Source: Natrialba chahannaoensis JCM 10990 (lineage in GTDB: Archaea > Halobacteriota > Halobacteria > Halobacteriales > Natrialbaceae). Taken from it: 50,109 nucleotides of DNA. The translations under genes and the position numbers were made by a program. Location of the stretch: the NCBI RefSeq assembly GCF_000337135.1, contig NZ_AOIN01000100.1, positions 1 through 50,109 of the forward strand, read 5' to 3'. Below, piece after piece: positions 42,224 to 50,109 of the stretch. A model generated the notes under the pieces. That model made no database searches and was not told the DNA's origin. It saw only the letters and a program-made list of their open reading frames with translations. Position 1 is the first letter of the stretch, and each line of letters opens with the position of its first letter.

Positions 42224-43210
42224 ATGCACGTCCTCGTCACTGGCGGCGCCGGCTTCATCGGCAGTCATCTCGCGGAACACTTTGTCCAGCAGGGCCACGA
42301 CGTTACCGTACTCGATAGCTTCGAGCCGTACTACGATCTCGGGATCAAAGAACGGAACGTCGAGGCCGCGATCACCGCTGCAGCCGATAGCGCCGGCACT
42401 TACGAACTCGTTGAAGACTCGATCACTGACGCCGACACGGTTGACGATTGTGTTACCCAGGCGGATGTGATCTATCATCAGGCCGCTCAGGCTGGCGTCC
42501 GCAAGAGCGTTGACAAACCGCAGACAGTCAACCGGTACAACGTTGACGGCACGATCGAACTCCTTGAAGCGGCGCGCCGCCACAACGTGACTCGCGTCGT
42601 TGTGGCCTCCTCGTCATCGGTTTACGGGAAACCTGAGTACCTCCCCTACGACGAGACCCATCCGACGACGCCCGTCTCCCCGTACGGTGTCTCCAAGCTC
42701 GCGACCGAACAGTACGCTCGAGTCTACAACGAAGTGTATGGACTTCCTACGGTTTCCTTGCGATACTTCACGGTCTACGGTCCGCGGATGCGGCCGAACA
42801 TGGCAATCACGAACTTCGTCTCGCGGAGTCTCCATGGTGAGCCGCCAGTGATCTACGGTGATGGTTCTCAGACGCGCGACTTTACCTACATCGACGACGT
42901 GAAACGTGTTAACGCGCAGCTTCTCACTGACGACAGCGCCGATGGAGAGATTCTCAACGTCGGTTCTACCGACAATATCGATATTCAAACCCTGGCAGAG
43001 ACCGTCTGCGAGGAGATCGATCCCTCCCTCAAACTCGAATACGACGATCCCCGTGAGGGCGACGCTGAACACACCCACGCTGACATCTCGAAAGCGAACG
43101 GGCAGCTGGGTTACGAACCAACGACGGATATCCGCGAGGGAGTCTCAACATTCATCGACTGGTACCGCGACAACCGGGACTGGTACGATCCGCTCGTCCG
43201 GCAGTCGTAG
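42224..43210 (+). CDS. UDP-sugar 4-epimerase (WbpP/GalE-like SDR)
   Basis: 328 residues of the extended SDR family; interconverts UDP-glucose/galactose or the N-acetyl forms. Seen: LVTGGAGFIGSHLAEHFVQQ (residues 4-23), VLDSFEPYYDLGIKERNVEA, HQAAQAGVRKSVDKP, VVASSSSVYGKPEYLPYDET with the catalytic Ser, SPYGVSKLATEQYA with YxxxK, LRYFTVYGPRMRPNMAI, and GDGSQTRDFTYIDDV. The PYYD insert after the first strand is typical of UDP-GlcNAc-active members. GC-rich again, so it lies outside the transferred segment. Probably partner of the dehydrogenase at 33404. Confidence 0.9.
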   Translation: MHVLVTGGAGFIGSHLAEHFVQQGHDVTVLDSFEPYYDLGIKERNVEAAITAAADSAGTYELVEDSITDADTVDDCVTQADVIYHQAAQAGVRKSVDKPQTVNRYNVDGTIELLEAARRHNVTRVVVASSSSVYGKPEYLPYDETHPTTPVSPYGVSKLATEQYARVYNEVYGLPTVSLRYFTVYGPRMRPNMAITNFVSRSLHGEPPVIYGDGSQTRDFTYIDDVKRVNAQLLTDDSADGEILNVGSTDNIDIQTLAETVCEEIDPSLKLEYDDPREGDAEHTHADISKANGQLGYEPTTDIREGVSTFIDWYRDNRDWYDPLVRQS

Positions 43211-43271
43211 CAATCGAATCAAAAGGAGACTTTCTACGAGTAATTCGAACCTATGAACACCGACAAGAGTC

Positions 43272-43445
43272 GTGGAAAAAGCACGTGCTCGTCGCGCTCT
43301 CGCACTGCTTCAATCAGTGGAAACACAGGAGTTGCCCAAAGCTCGGGGAATCGCTGCACAGCTACAGTCTTCACTACCAGTTTCAGAACGGCTAAATGAA
43401 AGCAATCCAACAGCGACTGAGTCAGCCGACAATTCAACTAGCTGA
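43272..43445 (+). CDS. Possible 57-residue protein
   Basis: GTG 43272 opens a frame reading EKARARRALALLQSVETQEL, then PKARGIAAQLQSSLPVSERL, ending at 43445, 12 bases before the convergent glmS stop. The composition (Ala, Leu, Gln, acidic tail) looks like a helical protein, but no family, promoter or good start is seen. It may be the end of a decayed gene. Confidence 0.3.
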   Translation: MEKARARRALALLQSVETQELPKARGIAAQLQSSLPVSERLNESNPTATESADNSTS

Positions 43446-43456
43446 AACGGTCGTCT

Positions 43457-45244
43457 TCAATCAACAGTGACGCTCTTTGCGAGATTCCGCGGTTTGTCGA
43501 TGGAACGACCCAGTTGAGCAGCGACCCAGTAGGACACCAACTGTAGTTGCACGTTTGCTAGAATGGGTGTGAGGTATGGGCCGGCATCAGGCACCTCAAG
43601 CACGTGCGACGCATACTGTCCAACTTCGGCTGGCCGGTCAGTCACCGCAATGACTGGGGCACCGCGGGCTTCGACTTCTTTGATGCTCCCGATCGTTTTT
43701 GCAGCAGTATCTCCAGTTACCAACGCAAAGACAGGAGTTTGGTCGGTGACAAGCGCGAGGGGACCGTGTTTCAACTCACCAGCGGCGAATCCCTCGGCAT
43801 GTTTGTACGTGATCTCTTTCATCTTGAGCGCACCCTCAAGAGCCACTGACGCGTTGTAGCCCCGTCCAATGAAGAAATACGCATCAGCATCAACAAATTC
43901 CTCTGCAACCGCCTGAGCGGTTGATTCATCGAGGACGTGCTGAAGTTTGTCCGGCAGTCCACGAAGGTGCTTGATGAGCGCTGGAGCCTCCGACCCAGAA
44001 AGCTCACTCGAGAGCAGGGCCAGTGCAGCCTGCTGGCTCACGAACGTTTTCGTTGCAGCAACACCAATCTCAGGACCGGCACGGATGTACATCACGTGAT
44101 CACACTCACGGGCAGCCGAGCTACCGACGACGTTGGTCAATACGAGTGTGGTCGCGCCAGCTTGATTTGCCATTCGAAGCGCACCCATCGTATCAGCTGT
44201 TTCGCCGCTTTGAGTCACGCCGACAACGAGTGTCTCATCAGTAATCGGAATCCGCTGCGCGTCATACTCACTGGCGAGGAAACACTGTGCAGAGATGCCG
44301 TTCTCACGGAGCAATCTGGCACCGTACAACGCAGCGTGATAGGACGTTCCACACGCAACGAACTGCACAGACCCAGAACACTCGAGAGTGGCTAACTCCT
44401 CAACTGTGATTTCGTGCTCAAGTTCGGACACTCGCTCCCGAAGACACTTCCGCAGCGCTGTCGGTTGCTCATGGATCTCCTTGAGCATGTAGTGGTCATA
44501 GCCGGACTTGCCTGCGTCTTCAGGATTCCAGTCGACAGTATCGATCGCTGTGTCGACGACCGCGCCCTGCTCGTCCGTAACGACAATCCCAGAGGGGGTC
44601 ACTCGTGCAAACTGCCCGTCCTCAAGGTAGATCACGCGGTCCGTGTACTCGAGGAACGCAGGCACGTCACTGGCGAGGTAGTGACCGTCATCACCGACAC
44701 CAAGAACGAGCGGCGACTCGTTACGGGCGACATAGATCGTTTCGTCGCCCTGGAAGACTGCTGCAACCGCATAGCTTCCCTCGAGTCGATCGACGGCTTG
44801 GCGGAACGCTTGCTCAGGCGCAGCACCTGACTCAAGGGCCGATCCAATCAGGTGCGGGATAGCTTCGGTATCAGTATCACTGTTGAACACATGCCCATCC
44901 GCTGTGAGCTCCTCACGGAGAGACTGGTAGTTCTCGAGAATGCCATTATGGACGACTGCAACACGGGACTCACAGTCGGTGTGTGGGTGGGCGTTTTCGT
45001 CTGATGGTGGGCCGTGGGTACTCCAGCGGGTATGTCCAATGCCAGCCACTCCATCGAGTGTCGTTTCCGGGAGTGCCGACTCAAGTTTCGAAACTTCCCC
45101 CTCACGTTTGTGGACCGCAAGTGAGCCGTTGGCGATTGCAAGACCAGCAGAGTCATACCCTCGGTATTCAAGCCCCGAGAGACCAGTCATCAACACGTCC
45201 TGGACATCGTTTTCAGTTCCCGTATAGCCAATAATGCCACACAT
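43457..45244 (-). CDS. glmS: Glutamine-fructose-6-phosphate aminotransferase GlmS
   Basis: 595 residues; makes glucosamine-6-phosphate from fructose-6-phosphate and glutamine, the first step to UDP-GlcNAc. Seen: MCGIIGYTG with the nucleophile Cys2 of the glutaminase domain, GIGHTRWSTHGPPSDENAHP, LEYRGYDSAG, then two SIS domains with CGTSYHAALYGA, GVTQSGETADTMGAL, and the C-terminal LAKSVTVD end, as in all GlmS. Its ATG shares one base with the stop of the GlmU-like gene (TAATG), showing translational coupling. Supplies precursor for the hexosamine sugars of this locus. Confidence 0.95.
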   Translation of the reverse strand: MCGIIGYTGTENDVQDVLMTGLSGLEYRGYDSAGLAIANGSLAVHKREGEVSKLESALPETTLDGVAGIGHTRWSTHGPPSDENAHPHTDCESRVAVVHNGILENYQSLREELTADGHVFNSDTDTEAIPHLIGSALESGAAPEQAFRQAVDRLEGSYAVAAVFQGDETIYVARNESPLVLGVGDDGHYLASDVPAFLEYTDRVIYLEDGQFARVTPSGIVVTDEQGAVVDTAIDTVDWNPEDAGKSGYDHYMLKEIHEQPTALRKCLRERVSELEHEITVEELATLECSGSVQFVACGTSYHAALYGARLLRENGISAQCFLASEYDAQRIPITDETLVVGVTQSGETADTMGALRMANQAGATTLVLTNVVGSSAARECDHVMYIRAGPEIGVAATKTFVSQQAALALLSSELSGSEAPALIKHLRGLPDKLQHVLDESTAQAVAEEFVDADAYFFIGRGYNASVALEGALKMKEITYKHAEGFAAGELKHGPLALVTDQTPVFALVTGDTAAKTIGSIKEVEARGAPVIAVTDRPAEVGQYASHVLEVPDAGPYLTPILANVQLQLVSYWVAAQLGRSIDKPRNLAKSVTVD

Positions 45245-46425
45245 TATGATCGTACCTCCGTGTTCTCCGAAATCGTTCCGCGAACTGTTGCGCCAGCTTC
45301 GATCGTCGTCTCAGAGCCAACCACTGTCCCAGGGACGTACGTACTGCCACCGTCGTCCGTGACGCGATCACTGAGCAACGCCCCAAGTGCTTCATCTTCG
45401 AAGACACGGTCGCCAACTCGCACGTCACCAGGCCCGCCAGGAATCGTTGTCCCAGGGCCGATAGTGACACCGACACCAGTGACACAATCAATCACGGTCG
45501 CGCCAGTTTCGACTCGCGTATCCGCATCAAGGACACTGCGCTCGATGGCTGCGTTCGAACCAACGGTTGTATTCTCGCCAAGACAGGCATAGGGTCCAAC
45601 GACAGCCCCAGCACCAATCTCACAGTCAGGGGCGATCACAACGGGTTCACGGATCACAGCCGAGTCATGAACGGTCGCTGACTCAGCGATCGTCACCGCA
45701 CACTGTTCGTCTATGTGTCCCGACGCAAGCAGTTCGAACGAGATATCGAGGAGATCCCACGGATAGGTCGCATCAACCCAGGCCCCCTCAGAGATTGCTG
45801 CCCGCACTTCGGAATCATCGAGTAGTTCGCTAATTGCATCCGTCAACGAGTATTCTCCAGCTTGTGGGGTAGCATCATAGATTGCATCGAAAATGTCGGG
45901 CTCAAACGCATACACGCCCGCGTTGAGCTGGTACGGGCGGTCGTCTTGTGGGTTTTCGACGATCTCAGTGACAATACCATCCTCTATGAGGACACCGCCA
46001 TACGACCCAATCTGTAGTTTGGTGAGGACACCAAGCGTCCCGGCAGAGTCTCCGTTGTGTGCTGCAAGCACAGCAGAAATGATCGTACTCTCGACGAACT
46101 GATCGCCGTTTACGACCAAGACAGTGTCATCAATCTCGGATTCGGCAGCTAACAGGGCATGCCCACTGCCAAGTTGCTGATCTTGGACAACATACGTCAA
46201 TGGGACAGTTCGGTAGGTCGAGCCGAAATGTGCCTGAACGCGGTTGTGTTTGTATCCGACGACGACAGTAATATCCGTGATTCCAGCCGCAATTAGTTGG
46301 TCAAAGACGTGTTCAAGGATTGGCCGTGTCGCGGCAGGCAACAATGGCTTTGGCCGATTGCTTGTCAATGGCCGAAGCCGAGATCCTTCACCGGCAGCGA
46401 GAACAACAGCGGAGGTTAAACTCAT
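45244..46425 (-). CDS. GlmU-like bifunctional sugar-1-P nucleotidyltransferase/acyltransferase
   Basis: 393 residues: N-terminal nucleotidyltransferase (VVLAAGEGSRLRPLTSNRPK, PILEHVFDQLI, VVNGDQFV) and a C-terminal left-handed beta-helix of hexapeptide repeats from about residue 245 (VTIAESATVHDSAVIREPVV, then IGAGAVVGPYACLGENTTVG). This is the archaeal GlmU layout, in which GlcN-1-P is acetylated and coupled to UTP, giving UDP-GlcNAc. Glucose- or other-sugar variants exist, so the exact substrate is an inference helped by the fused position with glmS. The phosphoglucosamine mutase needed between the two is not in the window. Confidence 0.9.
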   Translation of the reverse strand: MSLTSAVVLAAGEGSRLRPLTSNRPKPLLPAATRPILEHVFDQLIAAGITDITVVVGYKHNRVQAHFGSTYRTVPLTYVVQDQQLGSGHALLAAESEIDDTVLVVNGDQFVESTIISAVLAAHNGDSAGTLGVLTKLQIGSYGGVLIEDGIVTEIVENPQDDRPYQLNAGVYAFEPDIFDAIYDATPQAGEYSLTDAISELLDDSEVRAAISEGAWVDATYPWDLLDISFELLASGHIDEQCAVTIAESATVHDSAVIREPVVIAPDCEIGAGAVVGPYACLGENTTVGSNAAIERSVLDADTRVETGATVIDCVTGVGVTIGPGTTIPGGPGDVRVGDRVFEDEALGALLSDRVTDDGGSTYVPGTVVGSETTIEAGATVRGTISENTEVRS

Positions 46426-46504
46426 ATCGTATGGGATACGAGGTCATAATATAATAGTATTGCTTTGGAATATAATTGCCGTCTGTGAGTGGGATGGCCT
46501 GAAC

Positions 46505-47632
46505 CTACTCTTCAACGGCAACCCAGAGATGTGCGTAATTATCCGTAGTCGCCGTTGAAATCTCGTCTGGGACTGCATCTGAGTAGAGCAGCCAGACGAG
46601 TCGAATATCTTCACCCGTCATCGTTGGCTCGATATTGTGTTGGTGATGCCAGGTCTCGTTGTGGGCTAGTTGGGGTTCAAACCGCTCGAGTTCGCGTTGC
46701 TCTTCGACGACCGTTTCATTCCCGACCTGGGTGACGTTCTGTTCGACGAGTATCACCGTATACTCGACCGTCCGGTGTTCATCGTTGTCAACACCAAGGA
46801 CGATCTCCGCAGATTCACCTTGGGTAAACTCGGTCGGATAGTTGTCTGCGACGAGTTCGTCATCATCGTCCTCAGTGAGGATGTAGACTGCCGAGAACTG
46901 CTCTCCCTCTGGTGGAACCAGTATGGCAAACGAAACGGTCCCAACAGCAAGCACCACAGATGCGACCAGCAAGACGTTCAACACGGCATCTGCCCGATCG
47001 TCTGGTTCGAATAACTCTGCGCGGCCGGCGGCATACCAGGATTTGTACGGGACTCGAAACCGCTCATCTGCAGGGAGGTTCCACCGACGAACAGCCGCAA
47101 CTGCCGTTGTGAGGGCTGTAAAGAGGCTCACTGTAATCATGACCGGGACCAAGCGGATCCCCCATGGCGTGAAATTCAACACGAGTCCCAGGAGCGGAGT
47201 AATCGCAATACTAAGACCAAACGAGAGTGCGACACGCTCAATTCCATCGATCCCAGACCGTCTAAACCCGCGTTCCCACAGTCGGCCAGTGTCGGCTTCG
47301 TCTGCAGCCCCAGAAGACGCTGTATCCGTTCCCCACTCCGTTTCTGACTCCCACGTCGAATCAGACTCGGACGACGTTGTTGTGTTGTTCTCCGATTCAT
47401 CAGAGAGTGGTGACTCACCGGCTTCTGGAAACAGCGCTGCGATGAACGCATAGCCTGGAATAAACAGGACAAAAATCAACCCAAGCGGAATCCGGAGTGG
47501 TGTCTCTCTGAGAATCGGCGCAAGAACGGCGATATTAGTCAGAGCAACAAATACAAAGACAGCAGCGAGATCAGCTGGCAGCGTTCGTACTGGCCGTGGA
47601 AGCATCGCCACCACTGAACGCGACGTAGTCAT
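46505..47632 (-). CDS. DUF1616 membrane protein
   Basis: 375 residues. N-terminal helices (LAAVFVFVALTNIAVLAPIL, LRIPLGLIFVLFIPGYAFIA), an acidic low-complexity linker (about 95-135), three to four more helices (VALSFGLSIAITPLLGLVLN; LVPVMITVSLFTALTTAVAA; VLNVLLVASVVLAVGTVSFA) and an extracellular Ig-like domain with several N-x-T/S sites. Matches DUF1616, common next to glycosylation genes in haloarchaea; function unknown. ATG 47632 is set by a TATA box (47655-47664). It lies after the surface-protein gene on the same strand and may be translated with it. Confidence 0.82.
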   Translation of the reverse strand: MTTSRSVVAMLPRPVRTLPADLAAVFVFVALTNIAVLAPILRETPLRIPLGLIFVLFIPGYAFIAALFPEAGESPLSDESENNTTTSSESDSTWESETEWGTDTASSGAADEADTGRLWERGFRRSGIDGIERVALSFGLSIAITPLLGLVLNFTPWGIRLVPVMITVSLFTALTTAVAAVRRWNLPADERFRVPYKSWYAAGRAELFEPDDRADAVLNVLLVASVVLAVGTVSFAILVPPEGEQFSAVYILTEDDDDELVADNYPTEFTQGESAEIVLGVDNDEHRTVEYTVILVEQNVTQVGNETVVEEQRELERFEPQLAHNETWHHQHNIEPTMTGEDIRLVWLLYSDAVPDEISTATTDNYAHLWVAVEE

Positions 47633-47654
47633 TTGATCATACGTAGCGACGAGG

Positions 47655-47664
47655 CTATCAAAAA
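47655..47664 (-). promoter_or_regulatory. TATA box of DUF1616 gene
   Basis: tttttgatag on the minus strand, centred about 28 bases before ATG 47632; supports a leaderless transcript. Confidence 0.5.
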
Positions 47665-47721
47665 CCAACCGGTCATCGACTGTGGTCCACAGCAGTACGA
47701 CGAAAGAACCCAACCCCCATT

Positions 47722-49875
47722 TCAGTTATGAGGAACTGATTCAGCCTTCTGACACAGATTCCGTGCGTGCTCAAGTATCGTTTCCGCCTCGTGCTTTGAG
47801 ACGCCACTGACATCGAACGTGGCCTGTTCATATCCTTGCGTCACAGTACGAAGGGAATCCGTGATCGCGGACGTATCCGTTTCACTCTCAAACAAACGGT
47901 AGAACTCCCAGTAGGTGTAGCCAGTCGCCTGCGCTGAATCGAGTTCCGACTCGAGTGACTGTCGAACCGCTGCATAGCAGGTTTGGACTGCCCCTTCTGT
48001 GTCACCCTCATCCAGTCGGTCGGTTGCTTCTGAAAAGAGTGGCTGGACGAGTGACGATCCAGATTCTGCTGCCGGTTCGGAGTCTACAGATGGCGTCGGT
48101 TCCTCAATATCAGGACTCTCATCGCGTCGATGACTAGGAGGTGACTCAGCCGGTTGCTGTGACCGATACCAGTAGAGGCCACCACCGACACCAATGATCC
48201 CGACAAAAAGCACTCCCCCACCAGCCAGCCAAAGCCACGACGAACTGGAAGAAGCGGAAGGAAGAGAAACGGCCGTAGTGGCTTCAGCACTAGCCAGGTT
48301 TGTTCCATCGCCAGAGTACACTGCTGTGACTTCGAGTTCGCCAGTGGCGTCTTCGGGAACAGCAATGGTTGTCTCAAACTCACCGCTCCCCTCAGTCGTG
48401 ACTGTCTCGAAAGAAGTACCATCGATAGCAATCTGAATCGACTGTCCCTCAACACCACTACCAGCTGCAGTAAAGTCCCCTGTTACGTTCAGTTCGTCCT
48501 CGTTTGTCTTACTCTGTGTTGCAGCAACGCTCAGTTCGGTTTCGGTTTCGGTCACTGTGATCGTCGTCTCGGATGTCACTGACTCGAGTGCCCGCGCTTC
48601 GAATGGCAGCGACACTGTCAGGTTTTGCTCACCAGATGGCACTGCTGCAGGGACAGTACCAGCGCCATCAAAAACAAGATCATCAGCGTTGAGAGAGGCG
48701 ACACCAAGGTCTTGCTCACCAAGTGTGACTGTGAGTGGAACGTCATCGATCTCTTGCTCGCCAGCACGCAGCTCTGCCTCGAGTCCGAGTGTATCGTTAT
48801 AGGCGACTGTCTCTGGATCGACCGATGTGATCGTCAGCGTCGGCTCAACTTGTTCGACATCGATCCCGATCGATGTTTCAGAGCCAAAGTATGGTGAGCC
48901 ACTATCGGGGAGATAGTTGACGGTGAGATCAGTTTCGCCTGCAGGGATCGAAATTGGCCGGTAGTCGAACTCGAACTCGCCCGAGTCGTCCGTCTCAGTT
49001 TCGAGAAGCTGATTACCGACGTTGAGTCGGATTGGTTCGTCAGCAACGGGAGTCCCATCTGCAGTCTCTATCTCACCGGTGGCTGTGAGTGGAGTAGTAA
49101 ATGAGACTGTTGTGGACTCAACGGCAGTGATACGGATCGTTGTCTCGTCAAATTCCGCCTCCCTGATCTGCTCTTGGTCAGTCTGTATCGACTGGTTTGT
49201 AGCCTCAACTGCAGCAATTGCAGTAGTCAGGTCTGTCCCAGTGGCCTCTGCGATAACGTCATAATGACTCTGAATAGATTGACTCAGGTCCCCGATCTCC
49301 TCGGAAAGTTCCCCCAGTTCTCGCGCTAACTCTCGAGCCCGTTCGTCATCGCCGTCTTCGCGGGCCGCTTCATACTTGTCCTGGGTTTCCTCATACTCCG
49401 CAACCGAATCAGAGAGATTTTGTTGGTCCTGTTGGGCTTCTTCATAGGCTTCTGATTCATCACCGTCAGTCTCACCAGCAACAGCAACGTACTGCCCTAG
49501 CCGATCTTCGAACTCGTCGTCAATATACTCATTTGCGGTCTCATACTGACCCTCGCTGATCTCTATGGCACTCTCCTCAAGTTGGCCAGTAAGCCAGCTA
49601 GAAAGCCACTGATCGAGTTCGTCATCACCATCGTCTTCGCTATAGGTGTCTGGGTTTTGGTGGCGAACAGTTTCGTTTTCGTCGTCTGTTTCCTGGAACG
49701 CAGTAGAACTAAGAGACGCAACCAGCATACTCACAGAGTCGCCGTCCGTCTCGGTTGGGAGCGAGTCTGCTGCCGTAGTTGACGGGACTGCTCCACCAAT
49801 GGCACCAGTCGTCGCCAAGCATAGACAACAGATCAGAGCGACGAAGACAGTCGTCCGGCCAGCGATGAACGTCAC
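47722..49875 (-). CDS. Secreted/membrane-anchored surface protein with Ig-like repeats and DUF4129-like tail
   Basis: About 717 residues from GTG 49875 (TTG 49902 is an alternative). Order: signal peptide (TVFVALICCLCLATTGA), a helical acidic region with likely coiled coil (about 110-230), three or four Ig-like beta domains (ATGEIETADGTPVADEPIRL; LTITSVDPETVAYNDTL; AAGSGVEGQSIQIAIDGTSF), a membrane helix (WLWLAGGGVLFVGIIGVGGG), and a cytoplasmic tail whose end (AVQTCYAAVRQSLE, YTYWEFYRLFES, SGVSKHEAETILEHARNL) resembles DUF4129. Several N-x-S/T sites could be glycosylated. Function unknown; a cell-surface sensor or scaffold is possible. Confidence 0.78.
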   Translation of the reverse strand: MTFIAGRTTVFVALICCLCLATTGAIGGAVPSTTAADSLPTETDGDSVSMLVASLSSTAFQETDDENETVRHQNPDTYSEDDGDDELDQWLSSWLTGQLEESAIEISEGQYETANEYIDDEFEDRLGQYVAVAGETDGDESEAYEEAQQDQQNLSDSVAEYEETQDKYEAAREDGDDERARELARELGELSEEIGDLSQSIQSHYDVIAEATGTDLTTAIAAVEATNQSIQTDQEQIREAEFDETTIRITAVESTTVSFTTPLTATGEIETADGTPVADEPIRLNVGNQLLETETDDSGEFEFDYRPISIPAGETDLTVNYLPDSGSPYFGSETSIGIDVEQVEPTLTITSVDPETVAYNDTLGLEAELRAGEQEIDDVPLTVTLGEQDLGVASLNADDLVFDGAGTVPAAVPSGEQNLTVSLPFEARALESVTSETTITVTETETELSVAATQSKTNEDELNVTGDFTAAGSGVEGQSIQIAIDGTSFETVTTEGSGEFETTIAVPEDATGELEVTAVYSGDGTNLASAEATTAVSLPSASSSSSWLWLAGGGVLFVGIIGVGGGLYWYRSQQPAESPPSHRRDESPDIEEPTPSVDSEPAAESGSSLVQPLFSEATDRLDEGDTEGAVQTCYAAVRQSLESELDSAQATGYTYWEFYRLFESETDTSAITDSLRTVTQGYEQATFDVSGVSKHEAETILEHARNLCQKAESVPHN

Positions 49876-49956
49876 ACTGGCTGAATGTGAGTCAGACTGC
49901 AAAAAGCTGTCTTCTCATTGCTCCCGGGAGTGTGTCATACAATCTTGACCAGACCA

Positions 49957-49964
49957 TTTAACGA
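49957..49964 (-). promoter_or_regulatory. TATA-like box of surface-protein gene
   Basis: cgttaaat on the minus strand, predicting a start near 49932 and thus a leader of about 57 bases to GTG 49875. Two ATG codons in the leader open only very short frames. Confidence 0.4.
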
Positions 49965-50037
49965 CCAGTGCAGGGAACTCAATGTTCGCACAACCCAGTG
50001 GCACTACATTTTTACTCCCCTGTGTTGAAGTGATTAT

Positions 50038-50109
50038 ATGTTAATGAGAAACGGAACGGAAGATGGACTCCTCAATAGGGGGACAGTATTGTCTCTCGTC
50101 TCTGTTGGG
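50038..50109 (+). CDS. N-terminus of an unidentified protein (runs off window)
   Basis: ATG 50038 (or 50044) opens a frame of 24 codons, reading MLMRNGTEDGLLNRGTVLSL and on to the edge. A T-rich TATA-like stretch at 50009-50015 is about 27 bases before the ATG. The beginning of a hydrophobic segment is visible at the edge. Too little to name. Confidence 0.5.
   Translation, partial: MLMRNGTEDGLLNRGTVLSLVSVG

Noticed and set aside
43234-43437. 67-codon minus-strand frame between epimerase and glmS
   Set aside because: Composition unlike protein of this organism; the overlapping plus-strand frame at 43272 looks better.

Overview
The window looks like a piece of a haloarchaeal chromosome, most likely from the Natrialba/Natrinema/Haloterrigena side of the group (inference). 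The signs are high-GC acidic proteins, start codons about 25-28 bases after TATA-like boxes with little or no leader, an archaeal tRNA-Leu(UAA), and typically haloarchaeal genes: HMG-CoA reductase, the nadABC operon, an RdfA-type cell-shape factor, an archaea-specific SMC-related protein, and Agl-type glycosylation genes.

Bases 1-31,000 are mainly core and metabolic genes. In order they are: the 5' part of HMG-CoA reductase (minus strand); a YtcJ-type amidohydrolase; a MacB/FtsX-type permease; a GIDE-domain membrane protein; an AbrB antitoxin followed by a decayed VapC toxin; an F420/LLM oxidoreductase; a Gfo/Idh/MocA dehydrogenase; nadA-nadB-nadC; an aldehyde dehydrogenase; tRNA-Leu with a partial 3' duplicate; a ferredoxin; a decayed SDR fragment; a DUF2178/XRE-regulator pair with a clear operator; a cyclophilin; an AstE/AspA-like deacylase; an SDR that appears frameshifted near its start; a Tat-exported DUF3006 protein; the SMC-related protein facing RdfA; and an acyl-CoA degradation group (IclR regulator, glutaryl-CoA-type dehydrogenase, 3-hydroxyacyl-CoA dehydrogenase, enoyl-CoA hydratase). 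A large FAD/Fe-S D-lactate-dehydrogenase-like fusion closes this part.

Bases 31,000-50,000 are a cell-surface glycan locus. It holds an AglF-like nucleotidyltransferase, a wHTH regulator, a UDP-HexNAc 6-dehydrogenase, GT2 and GT4 glycosyltransferases, a TupA-like ATP-grasp protein, a polytopic GT-C/polymerase-like protein, a flippase, an IS5-type transposase remnant, a UDP-sugar 4-epimerase, and, converging from the other strand, glmS and a GlmU-like enzyme. A DUF1616 membrane protein and a large surface protein follow. From about 36,900 to 42,200 the DNA is clearly AT-richer than its flanks, as expected for transferred glycan genes. The genes together suggest supply of UDP-GlcNAc, conversion to a hexosaminuronic acid, chain assembly, possible amide modification by the ATP-grasp enzyme, and export.

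Several remnants (vapC, SDR, ugd, transposase, tRNA 3' copy) show repeated insertion and decay. I see no CRISPR array, no rRNA and no intact insertion sequence.
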